From the NCBI RefSeq assembly GCF_000504285.1, contig NZ_KI632511.1:6678154-6742153 (forward strand): 64,000 nucleotides of DNA, written 5' to 3'. Of the stretch, positions 8,068 through 17,720 are shown piece after piece (the stretch's first letter is position 1; each line of letters opens with the position of its first letter). The DNA comes from Actinospica robiniae DSM 44927. Lineage in GTDB: Bacteria > Actinomycetota > Actinomycetes > Streptomycetales > Catenulisporaceae. The position numbers and the translations under genes were made by a program. The notes beneath the pieces were generated by a model that worked only from the letters and a program-made list of their open reading frames with translations, was not told the DNA's origin and searched no databases.

Positions 8068-8961
8068 GTGAACCCGAACTTCCCTGCCATCTCCTGCGAC
8101 CGCCCCGCCCGCCCCGGCCGGACCACGCGTAAGTCCGGCGACTGCACCCAGGCGCGCACCGCTCCGGCGTCGGCGGCGCGGGTGCGTCGCCTGGCTGCCG
8201 GGTCGGCGTATCCGCAGATCGCGGCCGCCCACGCCGCGGCGCTCTCGGTGATCGAGCGCGGAGACCTGCGCGCTGTTCCCGTCAGTGCACACGTGAGCGT
8301 GTCGGTGGCCGAGCTGCACAGGTTCCTAATCGCGCCCGAGCGCACGGGGGCCGAGGTGGATGCGGCGTGGGAGGTGCTGATCGATCGGGCCCGGCACGAG
8401 GGCGACTGGCAGCTTGTCGCGCTCGGGATCGTCGCGCCGCGCCTAGCCCAGATCGCCGCGCGCACAGCGGGGCGCGTGTACGTCGAGCTGCGTGAGGAGA
8501 TCGCAGCCGCAGTACAGGGCGCGTTCACGGAGGCGCTGTTGACCGTGACTCCGGACTCGCGGCGCGGCCTGATCGTACATCAGCTGCTGCGTCGGGCTCA
8601 GGCGGCCGGACAGAAGGTGGTCGACCAGCGTCAGGCCGCGTACAGGCGCCAGCCCACCGAGACCGAGCGCGAGGATCACCTGCCGGCCCCGGGCTCGGTC
8701 GGCCGGGCCGCGAACCACCCCGATCTCGCGCTCGCACGGCTGGTCGGACGTGGCGTGATCACCAAGGATGAGGCGGAACTGATCGGGCGTCACCGCATCG
8801 AGGGGGCGACGCTGCGCCGGCTCGGGGCCGAGCGCGGCTGGTATCCGATGCAGACCACCAGGGCGCTGCGCGCGGCCGAACACAAGGTCGCCTGCGCGCT
8901 CGGGCACGTCCAGCGCGAAGCGGGCCGGGGTGCAGAGATGGGCGACACAGGGGTCTGCTGA
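8068..8961 (+). CDS. Sigma-region-4-like DNA-binding protein at head of transfer operon
   Basis: 297 residues from the GTG at 8068 (AGGAAG about 10 nt upstream); another in-frame GTG lies at 7996, so the start is uncertain. The C-terminal ~60 residues (LARLVGRGVITKDEAELIGRHRIEGATLRRLGAERGW, given here in outline) have the helix-turn-helix pattern of sigma-70 region 4 or a LuxR-like domain. The N-terminal part is Ala/Arg-rich and mostly helical. No -10-recognition region is apparent, so a role as a full sigma factor is doubtful; a regulator of the downstream T4SS genes fits the position. About 270 bp separate it from the pilin-like gene. Confidence 0.6.
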   Translation: MNPNFPAISCDRPARPGRTTRKSGDCTQARTAPASAARVRRLAAGSAYPQIAAAHAAALSVIERGDLRAVPVSAHVSVSVAELHRFLIAPERTGAEVDAAWEVLIDRARHEGDWQLVALGIVAPRLAQIAARTAGRVYVELREEIAAAVQGAFTEALLTVTPDSRRGLIVHQLLRRAQAAGQKVVDQRQAAYRRQPTETEREDHLPAPGSVGRAANHPDLALARLVGRGVITKDEAELIGRHRIEGATLRRLGAERGWYPMQTTRALRAAEHKVACALGHVQREAGRGAEMGDTGVC

Positions 8962-9235
8962 TCATTCTTTTGCCGGGTCAGCGTCCGGCGCTGTTACGGC
9001 GCCGGGGCGTCGTTCTTCTTCTACTACGGAGGCGCTTTTTATCGCCCCACGGTATCTGTCCGGCCGCCGCCGGCGAGGATCCCTCTCTGGGGCCTGCGAC
9101 CGGCACGACCCAGCCATCCGCTACCAGCGAACAGCGGACCCGCCCGCCACCTCGAGAGTCAGCCCTCGCGGCGGCGGCCGGACAGGCACCCTCCCTCCTC
9201 TTGAATTCCCTTTGATCGTGGAAGGAGCCTGTCGC

Positions 9236-9517
9236 GTGCTGCTGTCCACCGCGGCCACCGCGCACCCGACCGTGCTGGCGGTCGCTTCGATTCCGCAGGT
9301 CATCACGAACATCACCAACGTGGTCGCCGGGTTGCTGGCCGGCGCGGCCACGCTGTCTCTGACCGTCGGGGGACTGCGGCATCTGCTGTCGGCCGGGGAC
9401 CCGGGGGAGGTCTCAGCCGCCAAACGCGCCTATAAGGAGGCCGCGTTCGGCTACCTGATCGCGGTGCTCGCTCCGGCTCTGGTCGCCCTGCTCAAGACGG
9501 TCGTGGGGGCGAGCTGA
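9236..9517 (+). CDS. VirB2/TrbC-like pilin-type membrane protein
   Basis: 93 residues from a GTG with GAAGGAG 8 nt upstream. It has two hydrophobic segments (NVVAGLLAGAATLSLTVGG and FGYLIAVLAPALVALLKTVV) separated by a short charged loop with SAGDPGEVSAAKRAYKEA. This loop is a hallmark of VirB2-like and related pilin or channel proteins next to T4SS genes in Gram-positive elements. No long signal peptide is visible. Its stop overlaps the start of the next gene (TGATG), so translation is coupled. Confidence 0.75.
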   Translation: MLLSTAATAHPTVLAVASIPQVITNITNVVAGLLAGAATLSLTVGGLRHLLSAGDPGEVSAAKRAYKEAAFGYLIAVLAPALVALLKTVVGAS

Positions 9518-11571
9518 TGGGCGCGCCCCGCGACATTCGAGCCGGTATCAGGCTATTACCCCGTCGCCTGCCGGCACGCGTGGCCGTGCTCGGCGCCATC
9601 GTGCTCACGGCGCTTGCTCCCACCCTCGCGCGCGCCGACCCCCTGCCAGCACCGCCCCCGCCTACGTCCACGTCGGCGCCTGTAGTCACTCCGCCGGCTC
9701 CGACAGTGAAGCCCTCGACGGATGCGCACGGCTGTCCGATCCCTCCGGCCGGCCCGATGCGCGACGGCAAGCCGCTGCCAAATCCCCAGACCGGTGCGTC
9801 GCCGTCTCCGGAATACCCGAAGGCCGGGACTCCGGGCAACTGCCGTCCTGTTGCACCGAACCTGAGCAGGCCGCAGCAGATCCCGAACGCGAACCCGCTC
9901 GGGTCGGGGCCGTCGTGGTGGGATATCCCGGGCCAGATCGAGCAGGCCATCAACACGTGGATCGGGGATCTCGCGCAGGCCGCCCTCGCTCCGGTCTTGG
10001 GCCTGTTCACGGTGGCGCTGCTGACCGAGCCGGCCCTCACCAGCGGCCGGATCGCGCAGCTCTGGCAGGCAAACGTGGTGCTCGCGGACTCCTTCTATGT
10101 CCTCTACGTGCTCTTCGGCGGCCTGCTGGTCATGGGCTACGGCACGGTGCAGAACCGGTACACCGCCGGGCAGATCCTGCCGCGACTCGTGCTCGGCATC
10201 ATTGCTTCGAACCTCTCGCTCCCGGTGATTGGGCTGGTCGTCGAGTTCACCGGCGCGCTGGCGGGTGCGCTGTGGGACCAGCCGCTGGATCCGGCCGGGG
10301 TGGGGGATCAGGTCGTCCAGGTGATCGTCGCTCTGATCCTGATGCCGGACGGGCTCACCCAGATCGTGATAGCGCTCTTCGCGCTCGTGATCTGTGTTCT
10401 CGCGCTCGCCGTTCTGGTCACGTGCGCCGCGCGGATCGCCGCGCTGATACTGCTCACGAGCCTGGCACCGCTGATGCTGGCCACGCACGCACTGCCGGGG
10501 ATCGACGGGTGCGCGCGCCTGTGGTGGCGGTGCATGGCCGCGGTCCTGGGCACACAGATCCTCCAGACCCTGACGTTCATGCTGATGCTGCAGGTCTTTT
10601 GCGACCGGCACGCCGCGATCCTGGTGTTCCCCACCACCAGCGGGATCACCGACTTCCTGGTCGGGACGGCCCTGCTGCTCATCATGCTCAAGATCCCGGG
10701 CTGGATGAACCGCACGGCGCTCGGGCACTCCCCGCGCACGTTCATCGGCCAGGTGCTGCGTACGGCGGCTGTTGCCGCGGTCGGCTATCGGCTCGGGGTG
10801 CCCGGTGCCTACAGCACCCGTAGGCTGGCCAGTCGCATGGTCGTGAGCCGGATGCGTGGCGGCGGTTCCGGGCCGGCCGACTCGCTGCAGCTGCGCCCGC
10901 GAAGCCCACGCGGCCCCGGACCGGCGCCTGTCGGCGGGTACCGCCGGATGCCGGGGGCGGACAGCAGCGCGCTGATCCGTGCGGCCGCGCGAAACAACGG
11001 CGGGAACCTGGCGGCAGCGGCCCGGCAGGTTAATGCGATCGGTGCGGCGAAGTTGCCGCCCACAGGGGGAGCGGGCCCGAGTACCTCGCCGACATCGAGC
11101 AGCAGGCTCAAGCCGACCGGTGGGCGCGGGTTCGGATCCTCCCGCGGATCGCACGCCTCGGGGCAGCTGGCCCTGTGGCCGGTGCCGAAAGGACAGGTCG
11201 TGCCGCAGCCGTGGAGCGTGCCGCAGCCGGCCGAATCGACCTCCCCGCCCCCGGCTGCATCATGGCCGGGTCAACTCCAGCTTCCCGGGTTCCCCAGGAC
11301 GCCGCCGCACCCCTCGGGTCCGTTCCCGACCCGGTGGCGCAACGTCCCGGCTTACACGATCCCGCGTGAGCATCGCGTCGCGCCGCCGCCGAAGCTCCCG
11401 GAGCCCAAGCCGTTGCTCGCGCCGCGCCCGCAGGACTTCCCCGGCCAAGCGCCGCTGATCACCGTTCGCGCGGCGAAGGCGCAGAGCAGCCAGCGCCCGC
11501 CCAAGCGCACGCGCCCGAACCTCGCCGTGCGCTTCCTCGCCCCCGACTTTCCCGCCGACGGAGACTCCTGA
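9517..11571 (+). CDS. VirB6/TrbL-like polytopic T4SS membrane protein
   Basis: 684 residues. A signal-like N-terminus is followed by a Pro-rich extracytoplasmic stretch (to ~130), then six or so membrane segments between ~150 and 420 (VLGLFTVALL, LYVLFGGLLVMGYG, LVLGIIASNLSLPVIGLVV, VIALFALVICVLALAVLV, LILLTSLAPLMLATHAL, LVGTALLLIMLKIPGWM), then a long Pro/Arg/Ser-rich cytoplasmic tail. The LTSLAPLMLATHALPG segment is typical of TrbL/VirB6 proteins in actinobacterial T4SS loci. It is likely the inner-membrane channel for DNA transfer. It overlaps both neighbours by one base. Confidence 0.8.
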   Translation: MGAPRDIRAGIRLLPRRLPARVAVLGAIVLTALAPTLARADPLPAPPPPTSTSAPVVTPPAPTVKPSTDAHGCPIPPAGPMRDGKPLPNPQTGASPSPEYPKAGTPGNCRPVAPNLSRPQQIPNANPLGSGPSWWDIPGQIEQAINTWIGDLAQAALAPVLGLFTVALLTEPALTSGRIAQLWQANVVLADSFYVLYVLFGGLLVMGYGTVQNRYTAGQILPRLVLGIIASNLSLPVIGLVVEFTGALAGALWDQPLDPAGVGDQVVQVIVALILMPDGLTQIVIALFALVICVLALAVLVTCAARIAALILLTSLAPLMLATHALPGIDGCARLWWRCMAAVLGTQILQTLTFMLMLQVFCDRHAAILVFPTTSGITDFLVGTALLLIMLKIPGWMNRTALGHSPRTFIGQVLRTAAVAAVGYRLGVPGAYSTRRLASRMVVSRMRGGGSGPADSLQLRPRSPRGPGPAPVGGYRRMPGADSSALIRAAARNNGGNLAAAARQVNAIGAAKLPPTGGAGPSTSPTSSSRLKPTGGRGFGSSRGSHASGQLALWPVPKGQVVPQPWSVPQPAESTSPPPAASWPGQLQLPGFPRTPPHPSGPFPTRWRNVPAYTIPREHRVAPPPKLPEPKPLLAPRPQDFPGQAPLITVRAAKAQSSQRPPKRTRPNLAVRFLAPDFPADGDS

Positions 11572-12494
11572 TGAATCCCGCTACCCCGCGTCCGGTGCCG
11601 GTGCCTGCGAACATCGAGGTCGACGCGCGCCTCGCCGGGCCGTTTACCGCCCGGCAGTGCGCGATCCTCGCGGTCACCGCGGCGTTCGCGCTCGCCGAGG
11701 GCGAGGCTCTGCGCGCCATCTCGTGTCTCTCGCCCGTGGTCGTGATCGCCGCTGTGGCGCCGGTGGTGTTCGCGGGATGCCTGCTGGCGCTGGTCAAGCC
11801 CGGCGGCGTGTCGGCCGACCGGCTGCTGTGCGCCGCGATCAGGTATCTGCGGACCGCTCGCACGCGGGCCAGCGCTGCGCCGCGTGTCGCGCTACCCGAC
11901 GGGGTCGCCCGCCTCGTGCCGCTCTATCAGCACATCGACGAACAGGACGGGGCCGGTGTCGTCGAGCTCGACGGCCAGGAGGCCGCCGTAGTGATCGAAG
12001 CGCGGCCGCGCTGCCTGCAGCTCGCCGACGCCGACGAGGCCCGCGCGGTGCTGGTGGCGATTGGAACCGTGCTGGCCGCGCAGTCCGGGTCCTTTTGCCT
12101 CTCCACGCTCACCGAGCGCGTCAGCCTGGACGAGCGTGCCCAGATCGCAGCCGAGACCGCCGAACTCCTCACCACACCCCAGCTCGCTGATCTCGCCAGA
12201 CGGCAGGCCGAACACGTGCGCGACCTGGCCGGCGGCCGCGAGCTGTGGCACCGCAGACACCTGATTACGATCCGAGAGGCGGGTGCCGGGGCGCCGACTC
12301 GTGCCGCACATCGCGCCCGAGCCACGACGCAGTTACTGGAATCCTGCGGAATCAAGTCCCGTGTCCTGGATCCGGCCGAGTTGACCGCGCTGCTCATCGC
12401 AGCCTGCGCACCCGAGCGTTCTTTCCTTCCAAAACGCCTCGCGCCGCCCGGCCGTCCGGTCACGGCACGCCTCTTGATCTTGGAGCAGGAATGA
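11571..12494 (+). CDS. PrgI-family T4SS membrane protein (VirB3-like position)
   Basis: 307 residues. The N-terminus is the PrgI pattern: PVPANIEVDARLAGPFTARQ, followed by two close membrane segments, as in proteins that sit beside VirB4 in Gram-positive conjugation systems. The rest (from ~100) is a soluble domain without obvious motifs. It may hold VirB4 at the membrane. It starts inside the stop of the preceding gene and ends with an ATGA overlap with virB4, so the three proteins are made together. Confidence 0.78.
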   Translation: MNPATPRPVPVPANIEVDARLAGPFTARQCAILAVTAAFALAEGEALRAISCLSPVVVIAAVAPVVFAGCLLALVKPGGVSADRLLCAAIRYLRTARTRASAAPRVALPDGVARLVPLYQHIDEQDGAGVVELDGQEAAVVIEARPRCLQLADADEARAVLVAIGTVLAAQSGSFCLSTLTERVSLDERAQIAAETAELLTTPQLADLARRQAEHVRDLAGGRELWHRRHLITIREAGAGAPTRAAHRARATTQLLESCGIKSRVLDPAELTALLIAACAPERSFLPKRLAPPGRPVTARLLILEQE

Positions 12495-14176
12495 GTGCCG
12501 TGGCGTCCCCGGCCGGTATCCACATCCATCCACGTTCTGTGGAAATCGACGGCGTCCACGCGACCACGTTGGCGGTGACCGGCTATCCGGCCGAGGTGCT
12601 GCCCGGCTGGCTCGAAGCGCTCACCGCGTATCCCGCGCGCCTCGACGTCGCCCTGCACGCCGAATCGGTCCCCCCACAGATCGCCGCGGACAGACTGCGC
12701 AGGCGCCGCACCCGGCTAGAAGCCGGGCGCCGCGAGGGTGCGGGCCGAGGCCGGATCGATGACCCACAGGTCGAATCCGCCGCCCAGGACGCGGCCGAGC
12801 TCGCCGGGCGCATCGCCCGGTCTGAGACGAAACTGTTCACCGCCGGCCTCTACCTGACCTGCTACGCGGAGTCGGCCGAGGATCTCGCGCACCTCGTCGG
12901 CGACGTGAAGGCGCTGCTCTCGGCCTCGCTCACGACCGTGCAATCACCGACGTTCCGCATCCTCGCGGCCTGGCAGGCCACGCTGCCGGGCGGACCGGAC
13001 CGCATCGGGCAGGTCAGGATCCTCGATACCGCCGCGCTCGCGGCATGCGCGCCGCTGACCAGCCCCGAGATCGGCGACGAAGAATCGCTCTCGGTTACGG
13101 CCGTGTTCGCGGGGCTCTCGGCGGTCACCGGCGCTCCGGTGTTCCGCGACCGCTGGGCCGAGGTGAACCACAATAGCCTGATTCTCGGCGCGTCCGGGGC
13201 CGGGAAGTCGTACCTGGCCAAGACAGACCTAATCAGGGAGCTGTGTACGGGAACGGTCGGGACGGTGATCGACCCGGAGGGCGAGTACGTCGCGCTGGCC
13301 GAGGCCGTCGGCGGCCGGATCATCGAGCTCGGCCTGCCCGGCGGCGCGCTGAACGTGCTCGAGCTCCCGCACCCGGATGCGGCAGGGCCCTGCGAGCTGG
13401 CGAGCCGGGTGCTGGACCTGCACGCCCTGTGCGCGGTACTCATCGGTACCGAGCGCGCAGAGCGGCTGCGCCCGGCCTTGGACCGGGCCGCGATGAACGC
13501 CTACCGCACAGCCGGGATCAGCGAGGACACCTCGACCTGGGTACGCCCGGCACCGGACCTCGCCGCCGTCGCGCAGCAGGCGGCCGCAGGGTTCGACCCC
13601 GCTTCGATGGAACTGGCCGGGCTCCTTGAGCCGTATGCGGCCGGGTCGTACGCCGCGCCGTTCAACCGCGCAGAGCCTGAGCGCGAGGGCGAGGCGCCGC
13701 TGACGGTGTACACGCTGCGGCACCTGCCCGACGCGCTGCGACCGGCGGGAATAATGCTGGTGCTCTCGCGGATCTGGAGCGAAGCGCGTCGCGGTGAGCG
13801 CCGGCGGATGCTGCTGATCGACGAGGTCTGGCAGCTGCTTCAGGAGCCGGACGCCGCACGGTTCGTGCTGCGGTTAGCGAAATCCGCGCGCAAGTATCGG
13901 CTTGGGCTCTCCCTCGCCACCCAGGACGTCGGCGACCTTCTCGCTTCGGACCTCGGCACGGCGGTGGCGTGCAACGCGGCGATCCAGATCCTGCTCGGCC
14001 AGGCGCCCCAAGCCCTCGCGCGCGTCACCGACGCTTTCGACCTCACGGCGGGTGAGCGCGACTTCGTGGCCACCGCGCCGCGCGGCTACGCCCTGCAGCG
14101 CACCCGCGCCGGACGCACGGCCCTCGCCGTGATCGCCACCCCCGACGAAGAACCGTTCCTGCACACCGGCATCTGA
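12491..14176 (+). CDS. VirB4-type conjugation ATPase
   Basis: 561 residues. The ATPase powers T4SS assembly and substrate transfer at the membrane. The Walker A motif is ILGASGAGKSYLAK (about residue 233), followed by a strand with IDPEGEY; Walker B is RMLLIDEVWQLLQE (about 440). The final part shows TQDVGDLLASDLGTAVACN, the sensor-like region of VirB4/TraC. The ATG at 12491 overlaps the preceding stop. The protein is rather short for VirB4 (often 600-800), with a compact N-terminal domain. Confidence 0.9.
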   Translation: MSAVASPAGIHIHPRSVEIDGVHATTLAVTGYPAEVLPGWLEALTAYPARLDVALHAESVPPQIAADRLRRRRTRLEAGRREGAGRGRIDDPQVESAAQDAAELAGRIARSETKLFTAGLYLTCYAESAEDLAHLVGDVKALLSASLTTVQSPTFRILAAWQATLPGGPDRIGQVRILDTAALAACAPLTSPEIGDEESLSVTAVFAGLSAVTGAPVFRDRWAEVNHNSLILGASGAGKSYLAKTDLIRELCTGTVGTVIDPEGEYVALAEAVGGRIIELGLPGGALNVLELPHPDAAGPCELASRVLDLHALCAVLIGTERAERLRPALDRAAMNAYRTAGISEDTSTWVRPAPDLAAVAQQAAAGFDPASMELAGLLEPYAAGSYAAPFNRAEPEREGEAPLTVYTLRHLPDALRPAGIMLVLSRIWSEARRGERRRMLLIDEVWQLLQEPDAARFVLRLAKSARKYRLGLSLATQDVGDLLASDLGTAVACNAAIQILLGQAPQALARVTDAFDLTAGERDFVATAPRGYALQRTRAGRTALAVIATPDEEPFLHTGI

Positions 14177-14207
14177 ACCCGCCGCCTAACCAGAGAAGGC
14201 CGCACCC

Positions 14208-16697
14208 ATGATGAACCTGCACACTGACCCCTTCGCTGTGCTCGCCCCGGCCGGCTGGCTGACGTCCGCACTGCGCGAAGCGAGGGCTCTGGCCATCCGG
14301 GACTGGCCGCAAGTCTCGATCACCGCCGCATTCTCGGCCTACAGCGCGACCGCGACCGTGAGCCGGACACGCCGCCACAGAAGGAACCAGCTGCTGACCG
14401 GGGCACGCGTGCTGGAGATCGCCTGCCCGCCCGAATCCTCCCCGTCAGGTGCGGTCACGCTGTGGAGCAACCTGCTCGGGCTGCACCGGCCCCGCTCCGC
14501 CCGGCTCATCCACGGCCAGCCGCACGTCGCGTTCGAATACGTCTTCACCGGCCGTGAGCTCTCGATCCGGATGTGGGTGCCCGGCCGGGTCCCGCCGCGG
14601 ATGGTCGAGCGCGCGATCGAGGCGGCCTGGCCCGGCGCCCGCGCGAAAGCACTCGACCTGCCCCTCTCCCCGCTGCCCCCGGCCGGCCCCGGCGACGCGG
14701 TGACCGGCGGGCGGCTCGTGCTCGCGCGTACCGAGGCGCTCCCGTTGAACGTCAAGCACGACGCCGATCCCCTGCGCGCCTTGATCGGCGCGGGAACTGC
14801 GCTGGGTGCGGGTCAGGGTGCGTGCGTGCAGGTACTGGCCCGACCCGCCTCCAGCCGGCGGGTCGCGCGTGCACGCCACCGGCTACGCCGCCTGGAAGGC
14901 AAGCAGTACGCCACGGCCACATCCATGCTCTTCGACACCCTTACTCCCGGCCGCGCCGACGGCGCCAGGCCGAGCGCGTTCATGGACGCGCGCCTGGTCG
15001 CCGACGCCCGAGCCGCAGCCGGCAAGCTCGCCGGCCCCCTGTACGAGGCGGAGATCCGCTACGCCGCTCTCGCCCCGGGCACCGACCGCAACAGCATCCA
15101 CCGGAATCAGCGCGTGTGCCGCCGCACCTGCGACGGCGCCCCGATGGCCCAGGCCCGCGGTACCGCGCACGCGCTGGCGTCGGCCACCTGCGTGTACGCC
15201 GAGCGCAACTTCCTGCGCCGTCGCCGACTGCCGGACCCGGCCCGCCGTGTCCAACTGCGTGACATGGACCGTAGTCAGCTCTTCTCGGTCGCCGAACTCG
15301 CCGCGCTGGCGCATCTGCCGTGGGACGTCAACGCCCCGGGACTAACCAGGGCCGGTGCCCGGGCGACCGCGCCCGCCCCGGCGCTGCCCACGGGCGGTGA
15401 CGGCGGCGCGAAAGTGCTCGGGGACGCGGATGCGGGTCCGGCGCGAGCGGTCGCGCTTCCGGTGGCCGACGCACGCCAGCACGTGCACATGCTGGGCAAG
15501 ACCGGGTCGGGCAAGTCCACGCTGCTGGTGAACCTGATCCTGCAAGACGCCGAAGCCGGGCGCGGCCAGGTCGTGATCGACCCGATGGGCGACCTCGTCA
15601 GCAATGTCATCGACCGGCTACCCGGTGCGGCACTCAACCGCCCGGTCGTGCTGTTCGACCCCTGCGACGAGACGGTGCCGGTGCCGCGGGTGAACATGCT
15701 CGACGGCGCCGAACCCTACCTGGCCACGGACCACCTGGTCGGGATCTTCTCGAAGATCTACAGCGGGTTCTGGGGGCCGCGCACCGACGATCTGCTGCGC
15801 GCAGCCTGCCTGACGCTGATGCAGGCGGACCGGGCGCGGGCGGACCTGCCGTTCCCCACGCTGGCCGAGGTACCGGAACTCCTGACAGACGCGCGGATCC
15901 GACGCCGCTACACCGACGCGCTCCGTTACGACCGACACCGGGTTCTGCTGAACTTCTGGGCCGGCTACGAGCAGCACTCCGAGGCAGCCCGCGCCCAGCT
16001 CACGGCGCCTCTGCTCAACAAGCTGCGCGGGTTCCTGATGCGCGACTACCCGGCCAGGGTCATCGCGTCCGGGCCCACCGACATCGACATGCAGGCCGTG
16101 CTCTCCGGCGGGCTGCTGCTCGCGCGGCTGCCCAAGGGCGTGCTGGGGGAGGAGACCTCGCGGCTGCTCGGCAGCTTCCTGATCGCCAAGACCTGGCAGG
16201 GCGCCACCGCCCGCGCGGCCCTGAGCCCGGATACGCACCGGCCGGACGCGACGCTGATCGTCGATGAGGCGCACACCTATCTCAACCTGCCGCTGCGGGT
16301 GGAGGACATGCTCGCCGAGGCGCGCGGCTACCGCCTCTCGCTCATGCTCGCGCACCAGGACCTCGGGCAGCTGCCGGCCGCTATGCGGGAGGCGATCTCC
16401 GCGAACGCCCGCAGCAAGATCTACTTCAATACCTCGCCCGAGGACGCCGCGAAGCTCGCCAAGCACACCTACCCGAACCTCGGCGAACACGACCTGTCCC
16501 GACTCGGCGCGTACCAGGCCGCCGTCCGCCTCGTGGTCGGCGGAGACGAACAGCCCGCGTGCACCCTGGCGACCAGACCCATGCCGCCGGCCATCCCCGG
16601 CCGCGCAACCGAGCTACGTACGCGACTGGCCGGCAACGGCGGCCCTTCCGAGACCACCAGCAGCACCGGCACCACCGAGCAGGAGGTACCCTCATGA
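14208..16697 (+). CDS. VirD4/TraG-like coupling ATPase
   Basis: 829 residues. It likely brings the DNA substrate to the channel. The N-terminal ~400 residues lack motifs and contain no strong membrane segment, unlike classical VirD4, so it may rely on partners for membrane attachment. Walker A is HMLGKTGSGKSTLL (about 427), the following strand gives VVIDPMGDLV, and Walker B is ATLIVDEAHTYLN (about 683), then MLAHQDLGQLP. This order is that of the TraG/VirD4 and HerA-like hexameric motor family. Either of two ATG codons at 14208/14211 could start it. It ends with an ATGA overlap with the next gene. Confidence 0.87.
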   Translation: MMNLHTDPFAVLAPAGWLTSALREARALAIRDWPQVSITAAFSAYSATATVSRTRRHRRNQLLTGARVLEIACPPESSPSGAVTLWSNLLGLHRPRSARLIHGQPHVAFEYVFTGRELSIRMWVPGRVPPRMVERAIEAAWPGARAKALDLPLSPLPPAGPGDAVTGGRLVLARTEALPLNVKHDADPLRALIGAGTALGAGQGACVQVLARPASSRRVARARHRLRRLEGKQYATATSMLFDTLTPGRADGARPSAFMDARLVADARAAAGKLAGPLYEAEIRYAALAPGTDRNSIHRNQRVCRRTCDGAPMAQARGTAHALASATCVYAERNFLRRRRLPDPARRVQLRDMDRSQLFSVAELAALAHLPWDVNAPGLTRAGARATAPAPALPTGGDGGAKVLGDADAGPARAVALPVADARQHVHMLGKTGSGKSTLLVNLILQDAEAGRGQVVIDPMGDLVSNVIDRLPGAALNRPVVLFDPCDETVPVPRVNMLDGAEPYLATDHLVGIFSKIYSGFWGPRTDDLLRAACLTLMQADRARADLPFPTLAEVPELLTDARIRRRYTDALRYDRHRVLLNFWAGYEQHSEAARAQLTAPLLNKLRGFLMRDYPARVIASGPTDIDMQAVLSGGLLLARLPKGVLGEETSRLLGSFLIAKTWQGATARAALSPDTHRPDATLIVDEAHTYLNLPLRVEDMLAEARGYRLSLMLAHQDLGQLPAAMREAISANARSKIYFNTSPEDAAKLAKHTYPNLGEHDLSRLGAYQAAVRLVVGGDEQPACTLATRPMPPAIPGRATELRTRLAGNGGPSETTSSTGTTEQEVPS

Positions 16698-17701
16698 CCC
16701 GCACCCACGCCGGCAATGACACCGCCGTCCCCCTCGAGCCGCCCGCAAAGAGACGCGGTGGCTCGAGCAACTACCCGGCGCCCGTCGACGGCCTCGCCTA
16801 CATCCTGTTTCGCACGACACCTCGGGACCGGTGGCTGCTCGCGATGCTCGGCGAGCACCGGCTGCTGACCGCGATGCAGATCCACGCCCTGGCCTTCACC
16901 CGTGCCCGCACCATGAACTACCGTCTGGCCCAGTTGCGCGAGCTCGGATTGCTCGACCGGTTCCGGACGCTCAGTGCCTCCTGGTGCGGGGCGCAGTGCT
17001 ACCGCTACATCCTCGGCCCGCGCGGTGCGCTGCTGGCCGCGGCCGCGCACGACATGACCCCGAAGGAATACGGATACAACCACGCGAAACTGCTGCGGCA
17101 AGGCGCGCGCCCGGATCTCGCGCACACCATCGGGCTGACCGACGCACTCGTCTCCCTAGCCGCACGCGCGCAGCTCGCGGCGTGGTGGAACCAGTACACG
17201 TGCATGAGGCTGTGGGGGGATCTGATCCGCCCCGACGCCTACGCGGTGCACCGAGACCCGATGACGGAGAAGGAGTTCGGGTTCTTCTTCGAGCATGACA
17301 CCGGCAGTGAACACCTGCCGCAGCTGGCCGAGAAGAGCGCGGGATACGCGCGCTACGCGGCGGCCTACGGCGGGTACCGCCCGATCCTGATCCAGCTGCC
17401 CGACACCGAACGCGAACACCGGCTGCACGGCAGACTCGCGAAGACCCCGAACGCGGCCGGGCTGCCGATCGCCACCACCGTCACCGCCCCCGCCGAACGC
17501 TCCACCGCGCAGCTCCACGAACTCGGCGCCCAGCTGGCCGGACCGGCCTGGAGGCCGCTCGGCGAGGACACGCGCCTGACGCTCGCGCAGATTCCCGGCC
17601 ACTTCACGGACCGAGGGATCAAGCTCCTCGCCCCGCTCATGGATGACCGCGCAGTGCGCGCCCCGGTCCCCATCGCGCCGAAACTCACCAGCCAGCGGTA
17701 G
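16694..17701 (+). CDS. Replication-relaxation family protein
   Basis: 335 residues; ATG at 16694 with AGGAGG 7 nt upstream, overlapping the coupling-protein stop. The N-terminal winged helix (LLAMLGEHRLLTAMQIHALAF, then LAQLRELGLLDRF) and following domain match the replication-relaxation family of actinobacterial plasmids and ICEs. A region with FGFFFEHDTGSEHLPQLAEK carries the acidic/His cluster usual in the family. It probably acts at the origin of transfer or replication. In the absence of a recognised relaxase it is a candidate DNA-processing protein, but no tyrosine-relaxase or HUH motif is seen. Confidence 0.75.
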   Translation: MTRTHAGNDTAVPLEPPAKRRGGSSNYPAPVDGLAYILFRTTPRDRWLLAMLGEHRLLTAMQIHALAFTRARTMNYRLAQLRELGLLDRFRTLSASWCGAQCYRYILGPRGALLAAAAHDMTPKEYGYNHAKLLRQGARPDLAHTIGLTDALVSLAARAQLAAWWNQYTCMRLWGDLIRPDAYAVHRDPMTEKEFGFFFEHDTGSEHLPQLAEKSAGYARYAAAYGGYRPILIQLPDTEREHRLHGRLAKTPNAAGLPIATTVTAPAERSTAQLHELGAQLAGPAWRPLGEDTRLTLAQIPGHFTDRGIKLLAPLMDDRAVRAPVPIAPKLTSQR

Positions 17702-17720
17702 CTCTCAAAGGGAGATGTGC